This document shows, in pieces, positions 50,272 to 60,700 of a DNA stretch of 64,000 nucleotides. Below the pieces are notes generated by a model. That model made no database searches. It worked only from the letters and a program-made list of their open reading frames with translations, and had not been told where the DNA came from. Source of the DNA: Ephydatia muelleri (taxonomy: Eukaryota > Porifera > Demospongiae > Spongillida > Spongillidae); contig JABACO010000001.1 in NCBI GenBank assembly GCA_013339895.1, forward strand, positions 647,620 to 711,619, written 5' to 3'. The first letter of the stretch is position 1. The number at the start of each line of letters is the position of its first letter. The translations under genes and the position numbers were made by a program.

Positions 50272-51562
50272 CTAAACATCCTTCTTCTCTTCCACCAGCT
50301 GTCTGTACTCCTTCACCACACCCCTCACCATCTCCTCCCACGGAGGGAAGTCCATCTTCCAGCCTAGCTCCTTACACGCTGGAGTGCAGTCACAGTTTTG
50401 GTCGACCAGCATGCTTATGTTAGCCGGTACAAAGTCTGACCCCATCAGATTGACCCCAAGGACTGTGTGCACAGCCACATTGAGATACGCCAGCAGTTGC
50501 ACCCGCCATCTTGAGTAGGACTGGGGAGGAGGCTGTCCCCACAGGGTGGTCTCACCATATTTCTCCATCTTGCCAAACAGGTCTCTCAGCGGCACGCGCA
50601 CACCACTGATGAAGTAGGCTTTTCCCGCCACAGTGGCGCTTTTCCCACCCTTCAGCAGCTGCTTCTCAGCGAGGAGGTGGGCCTGGGCACAAGACGCAAC
50701 GGGCGCCATCTGCCAGCACTCGTCCCCAGCCCCACAGTAGTACATCCGCTGAGTGAGGCACGCCAACGTGAAGGGGTCTCTCGTTCCCAGGATCATAGCT
50801 GGCCTGAGCGCGCACGTCACGAGCCCCCCCGTCCCGTTCGCAGCGCACACGAGTCTCTCCGCGAACGCCACGGAGGCGGAAGTACGGGTTCAGGGGGCAC
50901 TCCGTGTTGGCGGGAGTTGTCCCCGCGGGGTCGCTGAAGCAACCCCGCCCCCTTAGAGTGGCCAAAGCCGAGCTCGTGTAAATGAGTCTATTGACGCCAC
51001 ACCGCTTGCACGCGGCAATTACACGCTCCGTACCCGTCGTGTTGGCGTTCAGAATGGAGCTCCCGGCCGTGTGAAGGTTCGCGGAGACGCTGGCTGCGTG
51101 GAAGACGACCGCCGCCCCCTTCAACGCGATCTCCAGGTCCTCGAGACTGGTGATGTCGGTCTGGATGTAGGAGCTCACGCGTGGGTCGCGGTCTTCCTCG
51201 TCGGGGATGCTGAGGTCCAGCGAGTGGACCTCGTACGCTCCATCCTCTACGAGGCGCTTCACGATGGCGCTTCCCGTGCCCCCATTGCCACCTGTAACGA
51301 CGGCCCGGATTTTCCCGCTCTTGCTTCCGTCCGCTTTGAGCACGTCTACCTTCCTGTACGACACTCTGGGCCCGCAGAGTCTAGACGACGACAGACGTCG
51401 CTTGTAGAGGACGAGCAGTATCAGGGCGAGTAGGATGAAGATGAAGAGGTTCAAGAAGCTACTCAGCATCCAACTCCACGGCCGGTAGAGGCTCTCATAG
51501 GGAACATCTCGCGGCCTTTCAATTTTTGGCTGCTGCTGCTGCCGAAGAAACGGGCAACCCAT
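50272..51562 (-). pseudogene. 3-beta-HSD/NSDHL-like SDR, copy 3, frameshifted and lacking the catalytic Lys
   Basis: N-terminal TM (FLNLFIFILLALILLVLYK), TGGNGGTG nucleotide motif, HSLDLSIPDEEDRDPRVSSY and RLIYTSSALATLRG. At about 50876 the frame breaks: PY is followed by TTCCGCCTCC where one extra C must be removed to rejoin AFAERLVCAANG and the intact C-terminal half (ALRPAMILG; CKELGWKMDFPPWEEM). In the restored alignment the YxxxK lysine codon is GTG (Val) instead of AAG. The first ATG is at 51562; an earlier in-frame GTG is ignored. The C-terminal 137 bp match copy 1 at about 97 percent. Either a recent pseudogene, or an error plus a real active-site change. Confidence 0.75.
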
Positions 51563-51759
51563 TGTAACCTTCCCGTTCGGTTGCGATGAATGCACTAACT
51601 ATTACTTCCTGTCGTCTTTAAATTACATTACATACGGCACACTGCAGCAGGGCTGTGATTGTACACTTAATTAGAAAACCGGTTCATTTCTTTCATGTAC
51701 AGGAAAATTGGTTACTCATAGCATAAAACTGGCGGACACTAATGAAAATGACCGTACTC

Positions 51760-53372
51760 CTATTCCTGCAGCTTGGTCTTGGTGTTGTACGCTAGCCACC
51801 ACACCAAGACAGACACCACAACAGCCAGGAAGGAAGGAGCAAACCAGTTCCATGCCTGGGTTCCCTGCAGTTGCGTGATATTTAGCATGTGACAAACCAC
51901 ATCAGGGAACTGAGAATGGTGGTACCTACCTTGTACTCGTACTGCACAGTGAATAGCGGTTTGGCCTTGATCTCCTCATTGTATCGAAGAGACTGAATTG
52001 TGAGGTTGAATGAGAGCGATGATGGCAAGAGAGACACAACTACTAGACATACATGGCCCCCCTTCCTGATCATAACTCCCTGTGCAGGCTATACTTTGAA
52101 CTTTGTGTATTTGAGGGATACCATATCGTAATGGAAAGGGTAGGGTGGAGTGAGGGAGGAGGGTAGGTGGGGGAGGGTAAGGTGGGAGGAGGGGAGGGTA
52201 AGGTGGGGGGAGGGAAGGGAGAACATGTGTACTCTAACCACCAGGCCTAAAGTGATCACCCAATTGGTCAGAGTCATTTGGCCATATTACTGTGATGGCA
52301 GCAATACAGAAGGAGCTGTTGTGAAGAGTATACATCATGGCCACCCATACCATAGTGAGAGTGAGGTGACCCATTGCATCCAGGTGACTGCTGGGGTTGG
52401 GGGGGGGGGGGGGGGGGGGGGGGGGGACAGGTTGGACCGTACAAAGTGTGACCAAACTAGCTATTTGCTCAGGGCAACAGCTAGAGAGTGTTAAGAAATG
52501 CCCTCTGGTCAAATCCAATGCACTAGAGGTGTGTCACATAAAGGTTGGCACTATCACTTCGTACTGTCTCCCACCACCCACCCACAGCACTCCCACCACC
52601 CACCCACAGCACTTATAGGAGCTCTCCTCCCTACCTTTCTAATGGCAGTTGATTCCTCTTCGTTGTAGAAGTTGATGGATTGAGTGCCAACAACAGCTTC
52701 TTTGTGTGGTAGTGACCAACTCAGCTATAGTTTGCAAGAAGGGGTGTGTTTCACTTCCCCCCACTCAACAACACTCCTCCCCAGCCCTACCTGGTATCTA
52801 TTTCCTCCCACAGACCGCGCAAGAGGAAGTAGTTGTCCGCCAACAAAAGCGTGAATGGCTGGGAATTGCTGATTGGTGGAAGGTCGGGTGAGCCTTAAAA
52901 ATGACACAGTGGACGGCCACCCCCGCCAAACCCGGCTACTTCAAAACATACATACAATGGCCTCAACACAAAGCAGCTAGAAACCTAACCAGCATTCACA
53001 TGGACACACCGACGGTACGAAATGGATACAGCCCTATTTTCTCCTTTCTCGTTCTCCTCTAGTCCCCCTTACCTCCGAAGCGTCGCAGGTCATATCAAAC
53101 TCCACGATGAAGATGGCTTCCGACGACATAAAAACATCAGACGAAGAGTACGTCTGGAAGGTTTTCGGAGTAGTACATGCTCCTGAAGGAGGATAGAATA
53201 TGAGTGTTTAAAATACTAGTAGTGACTATTTGACAAACATCTTCAACACAGCCAGAAATTCAAACACGTTCACGGATATGCACCGATAGGTTGGTTCTTA
53301 GTCACAAAGGTACTCACCTTTGCAATGCACAACGAATAAGCCCAACAGCACCAAACCTGTACTCAACTTCAT
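51760..53372 (-). CDS. SSR4: Translocon-associated protein subunit delta, 166 aa, 6 exons
   Basis: SSR4/TRAP-delta is a single-pass ER membrane subunit of the TRAP complex beside the Sec61 translocon. Exons (complement): 53318-53372, 53073-53182, 52791-52868, 52635-52724, 51930-51992, 51760-51864; all phases agree, total 501 nt. The human protein is 173 aa. Signal peptide MKLSTGLVLLGLFVVHCKG, then a luminal beta-domain with the two family cysteines (ACTTP and DMTCDAS) and SSSDVFMSSEAIFIVEFDMT. VGGQLLPLARSVGGNRYQ, LSWSLPHKEA and FYNEEE match the family in order. The C-terminal TM is FLAVVVSVLVWWLAY with a short basic tail NTKTKLQE. Divergent from GRIPAP1 with 312 bp between starts. Confidence 0.95.
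52398..52427. repeat. Poly(G) tract, 28-30 bp
   Basis: Uninterrupted G run in SSR4 intron 4, preceded by a GGGAGG-rich patch at 52140-52220. Confidence 0.95.
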
Positions 53373-53684
53373 CTCGACCTTAGTCCGTCAACAATGAAAA
53401 ACCGTGCGTGCTTTTATTGTGTGTCACGTGCCAGGGGCGGTGCTTAAACCACCGTGTCAGTAGCGTAATTATTGTGTCAACACAATGTGCTGGTACTCAT
53501 TTAAAAATCTAATATTGGGCCTGTACATAATTCATTGAAAGTCAACAACCTTGTTTTATAAAAATAACATCACTTGGAAAGTATTGTACTACACTTCGAA
53601 TGTGCAACACACATTAATTATCTAATGACGTCACGGCCGTCGCGTGCGCTCATTGGAGGAGAGGCGGTTGTAGAGAGGGAGAAT
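53373..53684. promoter_or_regulatory. Divergent promoter region of SSR4 and GRIPAP1
   Basis: 312 bp between the two start codons, including a CRE-like TGACGTCA (53627-53634) next to the GRIPAP1 start and TCACGTG near 53425. The role is inferred from position and motif identity. Confidence 0.55.
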
Positions 53685-54192
53685 ATGGCAAAGCAAGACA
53701 ATAACCGTATGATAACGATTGAGCAGAATGAATTCGAGAGGTTGCAGGTAAGACGGTGTGTGGACGGCTTGACGTAAGAGATTTTGTCTTGGACGTCATT
53801 TATACCCGTCCTGTCTACTATGGTACTACATCGTGTAACGCACACATTTGCAGACGCAGCTCATTGAGTTGAGAACAACAAACTATACATTGAAGGACCA
53901 ACATACAAAGCAGACAGCAGGTAAGGAGCAACAGTTGAAATCACCAACGTATGTGGTCACACAAAAAAAAAAACACGTTTCTGTTACAGAAATCACCCGT
54001 TTGAGAGAAACTGTGAATTCTACGAGCCAAGAGCTTGAGAAAGCCAACAAGGTTAGTGACAAGGTTTAAGTTATGGTGGCATAGTAACCATGTGGGTGTA
54101 GTGGTGAGGGAGAGAGGTGTCATCAGCATCACTTTCCTCACAGGTTATCCAGAAAAGTAAGAAAGCCAAGGTAAGAGGGTACAGTGTGTGTG

Positions 54193-54227
<35 letters not shown>

Positions 54228-56078
54228 GTGCATATGTGTGTGTGTGTAGAATTGTCTTTAATTGGAAAGGGACAGACTTGGTTCTGTGTCTTTAATTGGA
54301 GTGACATTCCACTTAGCAGTCTTGATCACATATCTGGCAGTGATATGGTTGCTGACAAGATGGGTGTGGCATTAGGGATGGGTGCGGCATTAGGGGGTGT
54401 GGCATTAGGGATGGGTGTGGCATTAGGGATGGGTGCGGCATTAGGGGGCGTGGCATTAGGGATGTGGCATTGTGAAAGACATCACACTTCAGGCACATGT
54501 GTAGAGGGATGGGGGTGGGGAGGATGGAGTGCCAGTTCTTTTGTTATACACTTGCACACCTCTCTGTGCATGTATGTATGCATGTGAGTGTGGGTGTATG
54601 TGTGCATGTGAGTGTGGGTGTATGTGTGCATGTGAGTGTGTACACTGCGTGTGTGCATGTGCAGGAGTGTATATGTGTGTGTATATGTATGTACATATGT
54701 ATATCTGTGTGCATGTGTGTGTCTATTTACACATGTCAAGTGGCTTGTACAAAGTGTGAACATGGAAGCCCTGTAACTTTATCTTTATGAAGCCAAGATG
54801 GATGCCCACATCAATGGTTTGTTTTTTAACATAGCCCTTTTCCTTGCAGGACACACAGACACTGGTTGAGGAGAATGAAGGTCTGCTAAGGAAACTCCAG
54901 GTATGGTGATGTGCGTGGTTAGGTTGTGGATAGGTAGGGAGGAAGAGGTGGAGTGTGAGGGAGGAAGAGGTGGAGTGTCAGGGAGGAAGAGGTGGAGTGT
55001 CAGGGAGGAAGAGGTGGAGTGTCAGGGAGGAAGAGGTGGAGTGTGAGGGAGGAAGAGGTGGAGTGTCAGGGAGGAAGAGGTGAGTGTGAGGGAGGAAGAG
55101 GTGGAGTGTGAGGAGGAAGAGGTGGAGTGTGAGGAGGAAGAGATGGAGAATGGTGGATTGCCATAGGCTGGTGTCATGATTACAGATTTGGGTCACTCGG
55201 TACATGTAGATGGGCCTCTATTATTTGATGCCCCAATCCATGATTCACGATGTTACACCCCAGATCTTGCCTTGCGTCCTCCATTTCCATATGTTGTATT
55301 CTTCTAGTCCCATGCTCTGTTATGTTGTCGTTGTCCAGTTCCATGCTTTTGTGCAGTTCCAATTCAATGTCATTTGTGTACCACTGCCACAGGATCAAGA
55401 ACAGGACTTCAAGCTGCAGAACCAGACACTGATGCAGGAACTTGGTAAAGTAAGTGAGCCCTTTGTCCGGGGGGGGGGGGGGGGGGATAGGAGCGTGTGT
55501 GTCAAAGGGAGAAGGTGTGGTCACTTGTGGCTTCCCCACCTCTCCTTCCCCTCCCCCTAGGTGTGTGAAGAGAACCAGGTGCTGAAGACCAAACAACCCA
55601 AGGTGTCTGATGAAGCTGAACCAAGTGAGGAACTGGTTAGACTGAGGGCTGAGAATGCTGTACTACAGAAGACCCTACAGGAAGGTATGTGTGTGTGATG
55701 TGTGTGTGTGTATAAATGTATGTATGTGTGTGTGTGCATATGTGTGAATGTGTGGGTGCATGTGTGTGTATTAAATGGTCGTATGTTTCAGCACACCACA
55801 GTGAGGAGGGAGCAGCTGGAGATACCGAGTGAGTGATGTGTGTCATGTGACCTTGGTGTGTGTCATGTGACCTTGATGTATGTCATGTGACTTGGGTGGT
55901 TACTGTGTTTCTTTGCCAGACCAAAGGAAAAGGGAGCAATAGATGAGAAAGGTAGTGTGTAGGTGTCATGGAGGTGTGGCTCTGAGTGTTGCCATGGTTT
56001 CAGTTCTGAAGCTGGAGGTGAGACTGGCAACAGTGGAGGAAGAGAAGAAGCGATTGCAGAAGAGACTGGAAGACTTGC

Positions 56079-56129
<51 letters not shown>

Positions 56130-57704
56130 TGTGCATTGTATCTACACATAGGATGAGGGTGAATGTGGTGTAGGTATAGACAAGAGCGGGGCATATGATG
56201 GCACAATGGAATGATTACCCAACATTCATCCTACTGATGTGATGCACTCCACACCCACAACACATGAAAGCATTGTCCCTTATATGTGTTGTTCTCTGTC
56301 CCTTACATGTCTGTCCTTACATGTGTTGTTCTCTGTTCCTTACATGTGTTGTTCTCTGTCCTTACATGTGTTGTTCTCTGTCCCTTACATGTGTTGTTCT
56401 CTGTCCTTACATGTGTTGTTCTCTGTCCTTACATGTGTTGTTCTCAGTCCTTACATGTGTTGTTCTCAGTCCTTACATGTGTTGTTCTCTGTCCCTTACA
56501 TGTGTTGTTCTCTGTCCCTTACATGTGTTGTTCTCTTTCCTTACGTGTGTTGTTCTCTGTCCCTTACAGGAATCTGCCAGACAAGAGCAGGCCAAGCTAC
56601 AAAATGAAATAGAGAAGGTACCTGGTTGGAGGGACCTGGTTGGAAGGGTTTGTATGGTAGCTGGGTGGAAAGGTTTTTGTCTTGTATCACATATTGGAAT
56701 AGGAGTATTGGTGCTCATTTTCTGTTTCTCTCACGTTGCAGTGGTCAGACAAGACCAAGAAGAAACAGGACAGGTGAGTTGGGTTGCACCAATGGCCATG
56801 AGGACACATCACCTTAGCATCATCCACAGTGGCCTTGAGTGATCCACCTCACTCCCTCCACCTCACTCTCACCCTCCACCCTCTCTCCACCACCTCTCTT
56901 CCACCACCCTCTCCTCCCTCTACCCTCTCCTCCCTCCACCCTCTCCCCTCCACCCTCTCCCCCACCCTCTCCCCCACCCTCTCCCTCCACCTCTTCTCTC
57001 CTCCACCCTCCACCCTCTCCCCTCCTCCACCATCTCCTCCACTCTCTCTCCATCCTCTCCTTCCTCCACACACACACAGCCTGGTGTTGCTGCAAGCAGA
57101 AAAGGAGAAATTGTTTAATGAAAGCAGGTAGGCGTGGCCTCACGTTCACACTATGTGGGTGTGGCCTCATGCTCACGTTGTGTGGGTGTGGTGTGACCTT
57201 TGTAGGGCCTCCTTTGAAGACATGGTGCGCTCCAAGGACCACGACATCCAGGTAATGGGGGACTGTGCCCTTATGGTGTGTGTGTCCCTTCTTTGTGCCC
57301 TCCTGGTGTGTGTGTTCACTGTGTGTCCTTCTCTATGCCCTCATGGTGTGTGTGTGTGTGTGTGTTCACTGTGTGTCCCTTCTCTGTGCCCTCATGGCGT
57401 GTGTGTGTGTGTTCACTGTGTGTCCCTTCTCTGTGCCCTTCATGGTGTGTGTGTTCCTTCTCTGTGCCCTCATGGTGTGTGTGTCCCTTCTCTGTGCCCT
57501 CTAGGTCCTCAATCAGCAGATGAGCCTTATGTCTCGAGATGCCATGGAGAAGGAGGTGTGTGGCCCAGTTATGTCATCGCTACATATCTGATACATACTG
57601 TGTTCTTCTGCAATACATGTATGTGCACACATATACATGTACATGTATGCTTTCGTGCACATGGACCACACACATGCACACACGTGCACACACACATACA
57701 AACA

Positions 57705-57736
<32 letters not shown>

Positions 57737-60700
57737 TGGTCATCTTCTCTTCAGGCTAAACTGACCCAACAGATGGAGGCTGTGAGGTACACTGAAGCTA
57801 GTGTGTGGTGATATGCCTTGCAATAATGCCCCCACTCTCACTGTCCCCTCCCCCCACCGCCCTGCCCACAATGTCCCCCTCCCCCCCACTGCCCCCTCCC
57901 CCACTGTCCCCTCCTCTCCCACTGTCCCCTCTCTTACTGCCCCCTCCCCTCCACTGCCCCCTCCTCCCCTTCCCCTGAAGGAATGAAAAAGAAGAGTTAG
58001 GCACTCGCAATGCTAAGCTTACTGAGGTGTGCATCAAATAGATGCTGTACCGGTATATCACTTGTGTATTTCTTCCAGGAGAGAGAGACTCTACTGAGAG
58101 AGAGGGAGCGAGCTAAGGTCAGTTCAGTGATGCTCTGCTATTCCTAGGCCCAAGTGTTGAACAACATATTATGTTGGCATGGTGATATGCCACTGGTGAC
58201 TGTAGCCCCATTACTAATTCCCCTAGATATCTGATTCGAAGTTGCAGCAACAAATAGAGATGTTCAAGTATGTGTGTGTGCATGTGTGTAGATGTACGTG
58301 TGTGTATGCATGTGTGTGTGTATATATTTGTGTGTACATGTACAGTATGTGTGCATGTGTGTGTCACGTTGTGTGTATGTGAGTGCATGTGTGTGTGTAT
58401 TGTGCATGTGTGTGTGTAGTGTGTGTGTGTGTAGTGTGCATGTGTGTGTAGTGTGTGTGTAGTGTGTAGTGTGCATGTGTGCATGTGTGTGTAGTGTGCA
58501 TGTGTGTGCATGTGTGTGCATGTGTGCATGTATGTGTAGTGTGTGTGTAGTGTGCATGTGTGTGTAGAGTACAGTGTGTGGATGCAAGGGTCACTCCAGG
58601 TAGAGTACAGTGTGTGGATGCAAGGGTCACTCCAGGGCTCACTATAATATGTCTACGTTTCTCAGGAATGAAAAGGATTCACTGACCTTGCGATGTACCA
58701 AACTGACTGAGGTATGTTACCATTTGAAGCTATACTGTACTGTATGTTGGATGTGTATTCCTGACAACCGTGTTCAAAGTTGTGAACAATAGTTACTGGT
58801 AGTGCGTTTAGGTACTTTAAAGTAGGAGGAACTTATGATGGGAGGAGCTTATAGTGGGAGGGGCTTATAGTGAGAGGAACTTATAGTGGGAGGGGCTTAT
58901 AGTGGGAGGAGCTTATAGTGGGCGGGGCTTATAGTGAGAGGAGCTTATAGTGGGAGGGGCTTATAGCGGGAGGAGCTTAAGGGGGCAGTGGGGGAGGGAG
59001 ACAGTGGGAATGTGGGCTGAGCTCCATCCCTTCCAGTTAGCCCCTCCCTCCCCACAGGTTTCCCTCCCCACCCCACCCTCCACGTTGTAGCTCCTTGCAT
59101 AATTGTTATGTCCATTCCTTTCAGGAAAGAGACGCTATCTTGAAGGAGAGGGAAAAACTGAAGGTGTGGGGGTGTGTGTATATGTGTGTGTGGTGTATGT
59201 GTGTGTGCATGTGTGTGTGGGTGTGCATGTGTGCATGTGTGTGTGTGTGGGTGGGTTACCTCTGTGGCTGGTGATGGGTCTGTGAAGGTGTGTGCGTGTG
59301 AGTTAGAGATTTGTGTTAGCTTTGGTGGGGGTGTGGCTGGAAGAGCATTACCTGACATCTTTACAGACATCTGATGCCAAGTCTGCTCAGCTGCTGGACA
59401 CTGTGAGGTAGGTGGTAGGAGGAGTGTAAGGGAGTGTTCATTGGAGGGAGGAGTGTTCCATTGGAGGGAGGAGTGTTCATTGGAGGGAGGAGTGTTCATT
59501 GGAGGGAGGAGTGTTCCATTGGAGGGAGGAGTGTTCCATTGTGTTCATTGGAGGGAGGAGTGTTCATTGGAGGGAGGAGTGTTCCGTTGGAGGGAGGAGT
59601 GTTCCATTGGAGGGAGGAGTGTTCATTGGAGGGAGGAGTGTCCCATTGGAGGGAGGAGTGTTCCATTGGAGGGAGGAGTGTTCCATTGTGTTCATTGGAG
59701 GGAGGAGTGTCATTGGAGGGAGGAGTGTTCCGTTGGAGGGAGGAGTGTTCCATTGGAGGGAGGGAGTGTTCATTGGAGGGAGGAGTGTCCCATTGGAGGG
59801 AGGAGTGTTCCATTGGAGGGAGGAGTGTTCATTGAAGGGAGGAGTGTTCATTGGAGGGAGGAGTGTTCATTGGAGGGAGGAGTGTTCCATTGGAGGGAGG
59901 AGTGTTCATTGGAGGGAGGAGTGTCCCATTGGAGGGAGGAGTGTTCCATTGGAGGGAGGAGTGTTCATTGAAGGGAGGAGTGTTCATTGGAGGGAGGAGT
60001 GTTCATTGGAGGGAGGAGTGTTCATTGGAGGGAGGAGTGTTCATTGGAGGGAGGAGTGTTCCGTTGGAGGGAGGAGTGTTCCGTTGGAGGGAGGAGTGTC
60101 CCATTGGAGGGAGGAGTGTTCCATTGGAGGGAGGAGTGTTCATTGAAGGGAGGAGTGTTCATTGGAGGGAGGAGTGTTCATTGGAGGGAGGAGGTGTTCC
60201 ATTGGAGGGAGGAGTGTTCAGTGGAGGGAGGAGTGTCCCATTGGGAGGAGGAGTGTTTCCATTGGAGGGAGGAGTGTTCATTGAAGGGAGGAGTGTTCAT
60301 TGGAGGGAGGAGTGTTCATTGGAGGGAGGAGTGTTCATTGGAGGGAGGAGTGTTCATTGAGGGAGGAGTGGTTCATTGGAGGGAGGAGTGTTCCATTGGA
60401 GGGAGGAGTGTTCATTGGAGGGAGGAGTGTTCATTGGAGGGAGGAGTGTTCATTGGAGGGAGGAGTGTCCCCATTGGAGGGAGGAGTGTTCATTGGAGGG
60501 AGGAGTGTTCATTGGAGGGAGGAGTGTTCATTGGAGGGAGGAGTGTTCATTGGAGGGAGGAGTGTTCATTGGAGGGAGGAGTGTTCCATTGGAGGGAGGA
60601 GTGTTCATTGGAGGGAGGAGTGTTCCGTTGGAGAGAGGAGTGTCCCATTGGAGGGAGGAGTGTCCCATTGGAGGGAGGAGTGTTCCATTGGAGGGAGGAG

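Noticed and set aside
54497-54790. Cys/Val/His-rich frames in the TGTG tract
   Set aside because: Microsatellite-derived and intronic to GRIPAP1.
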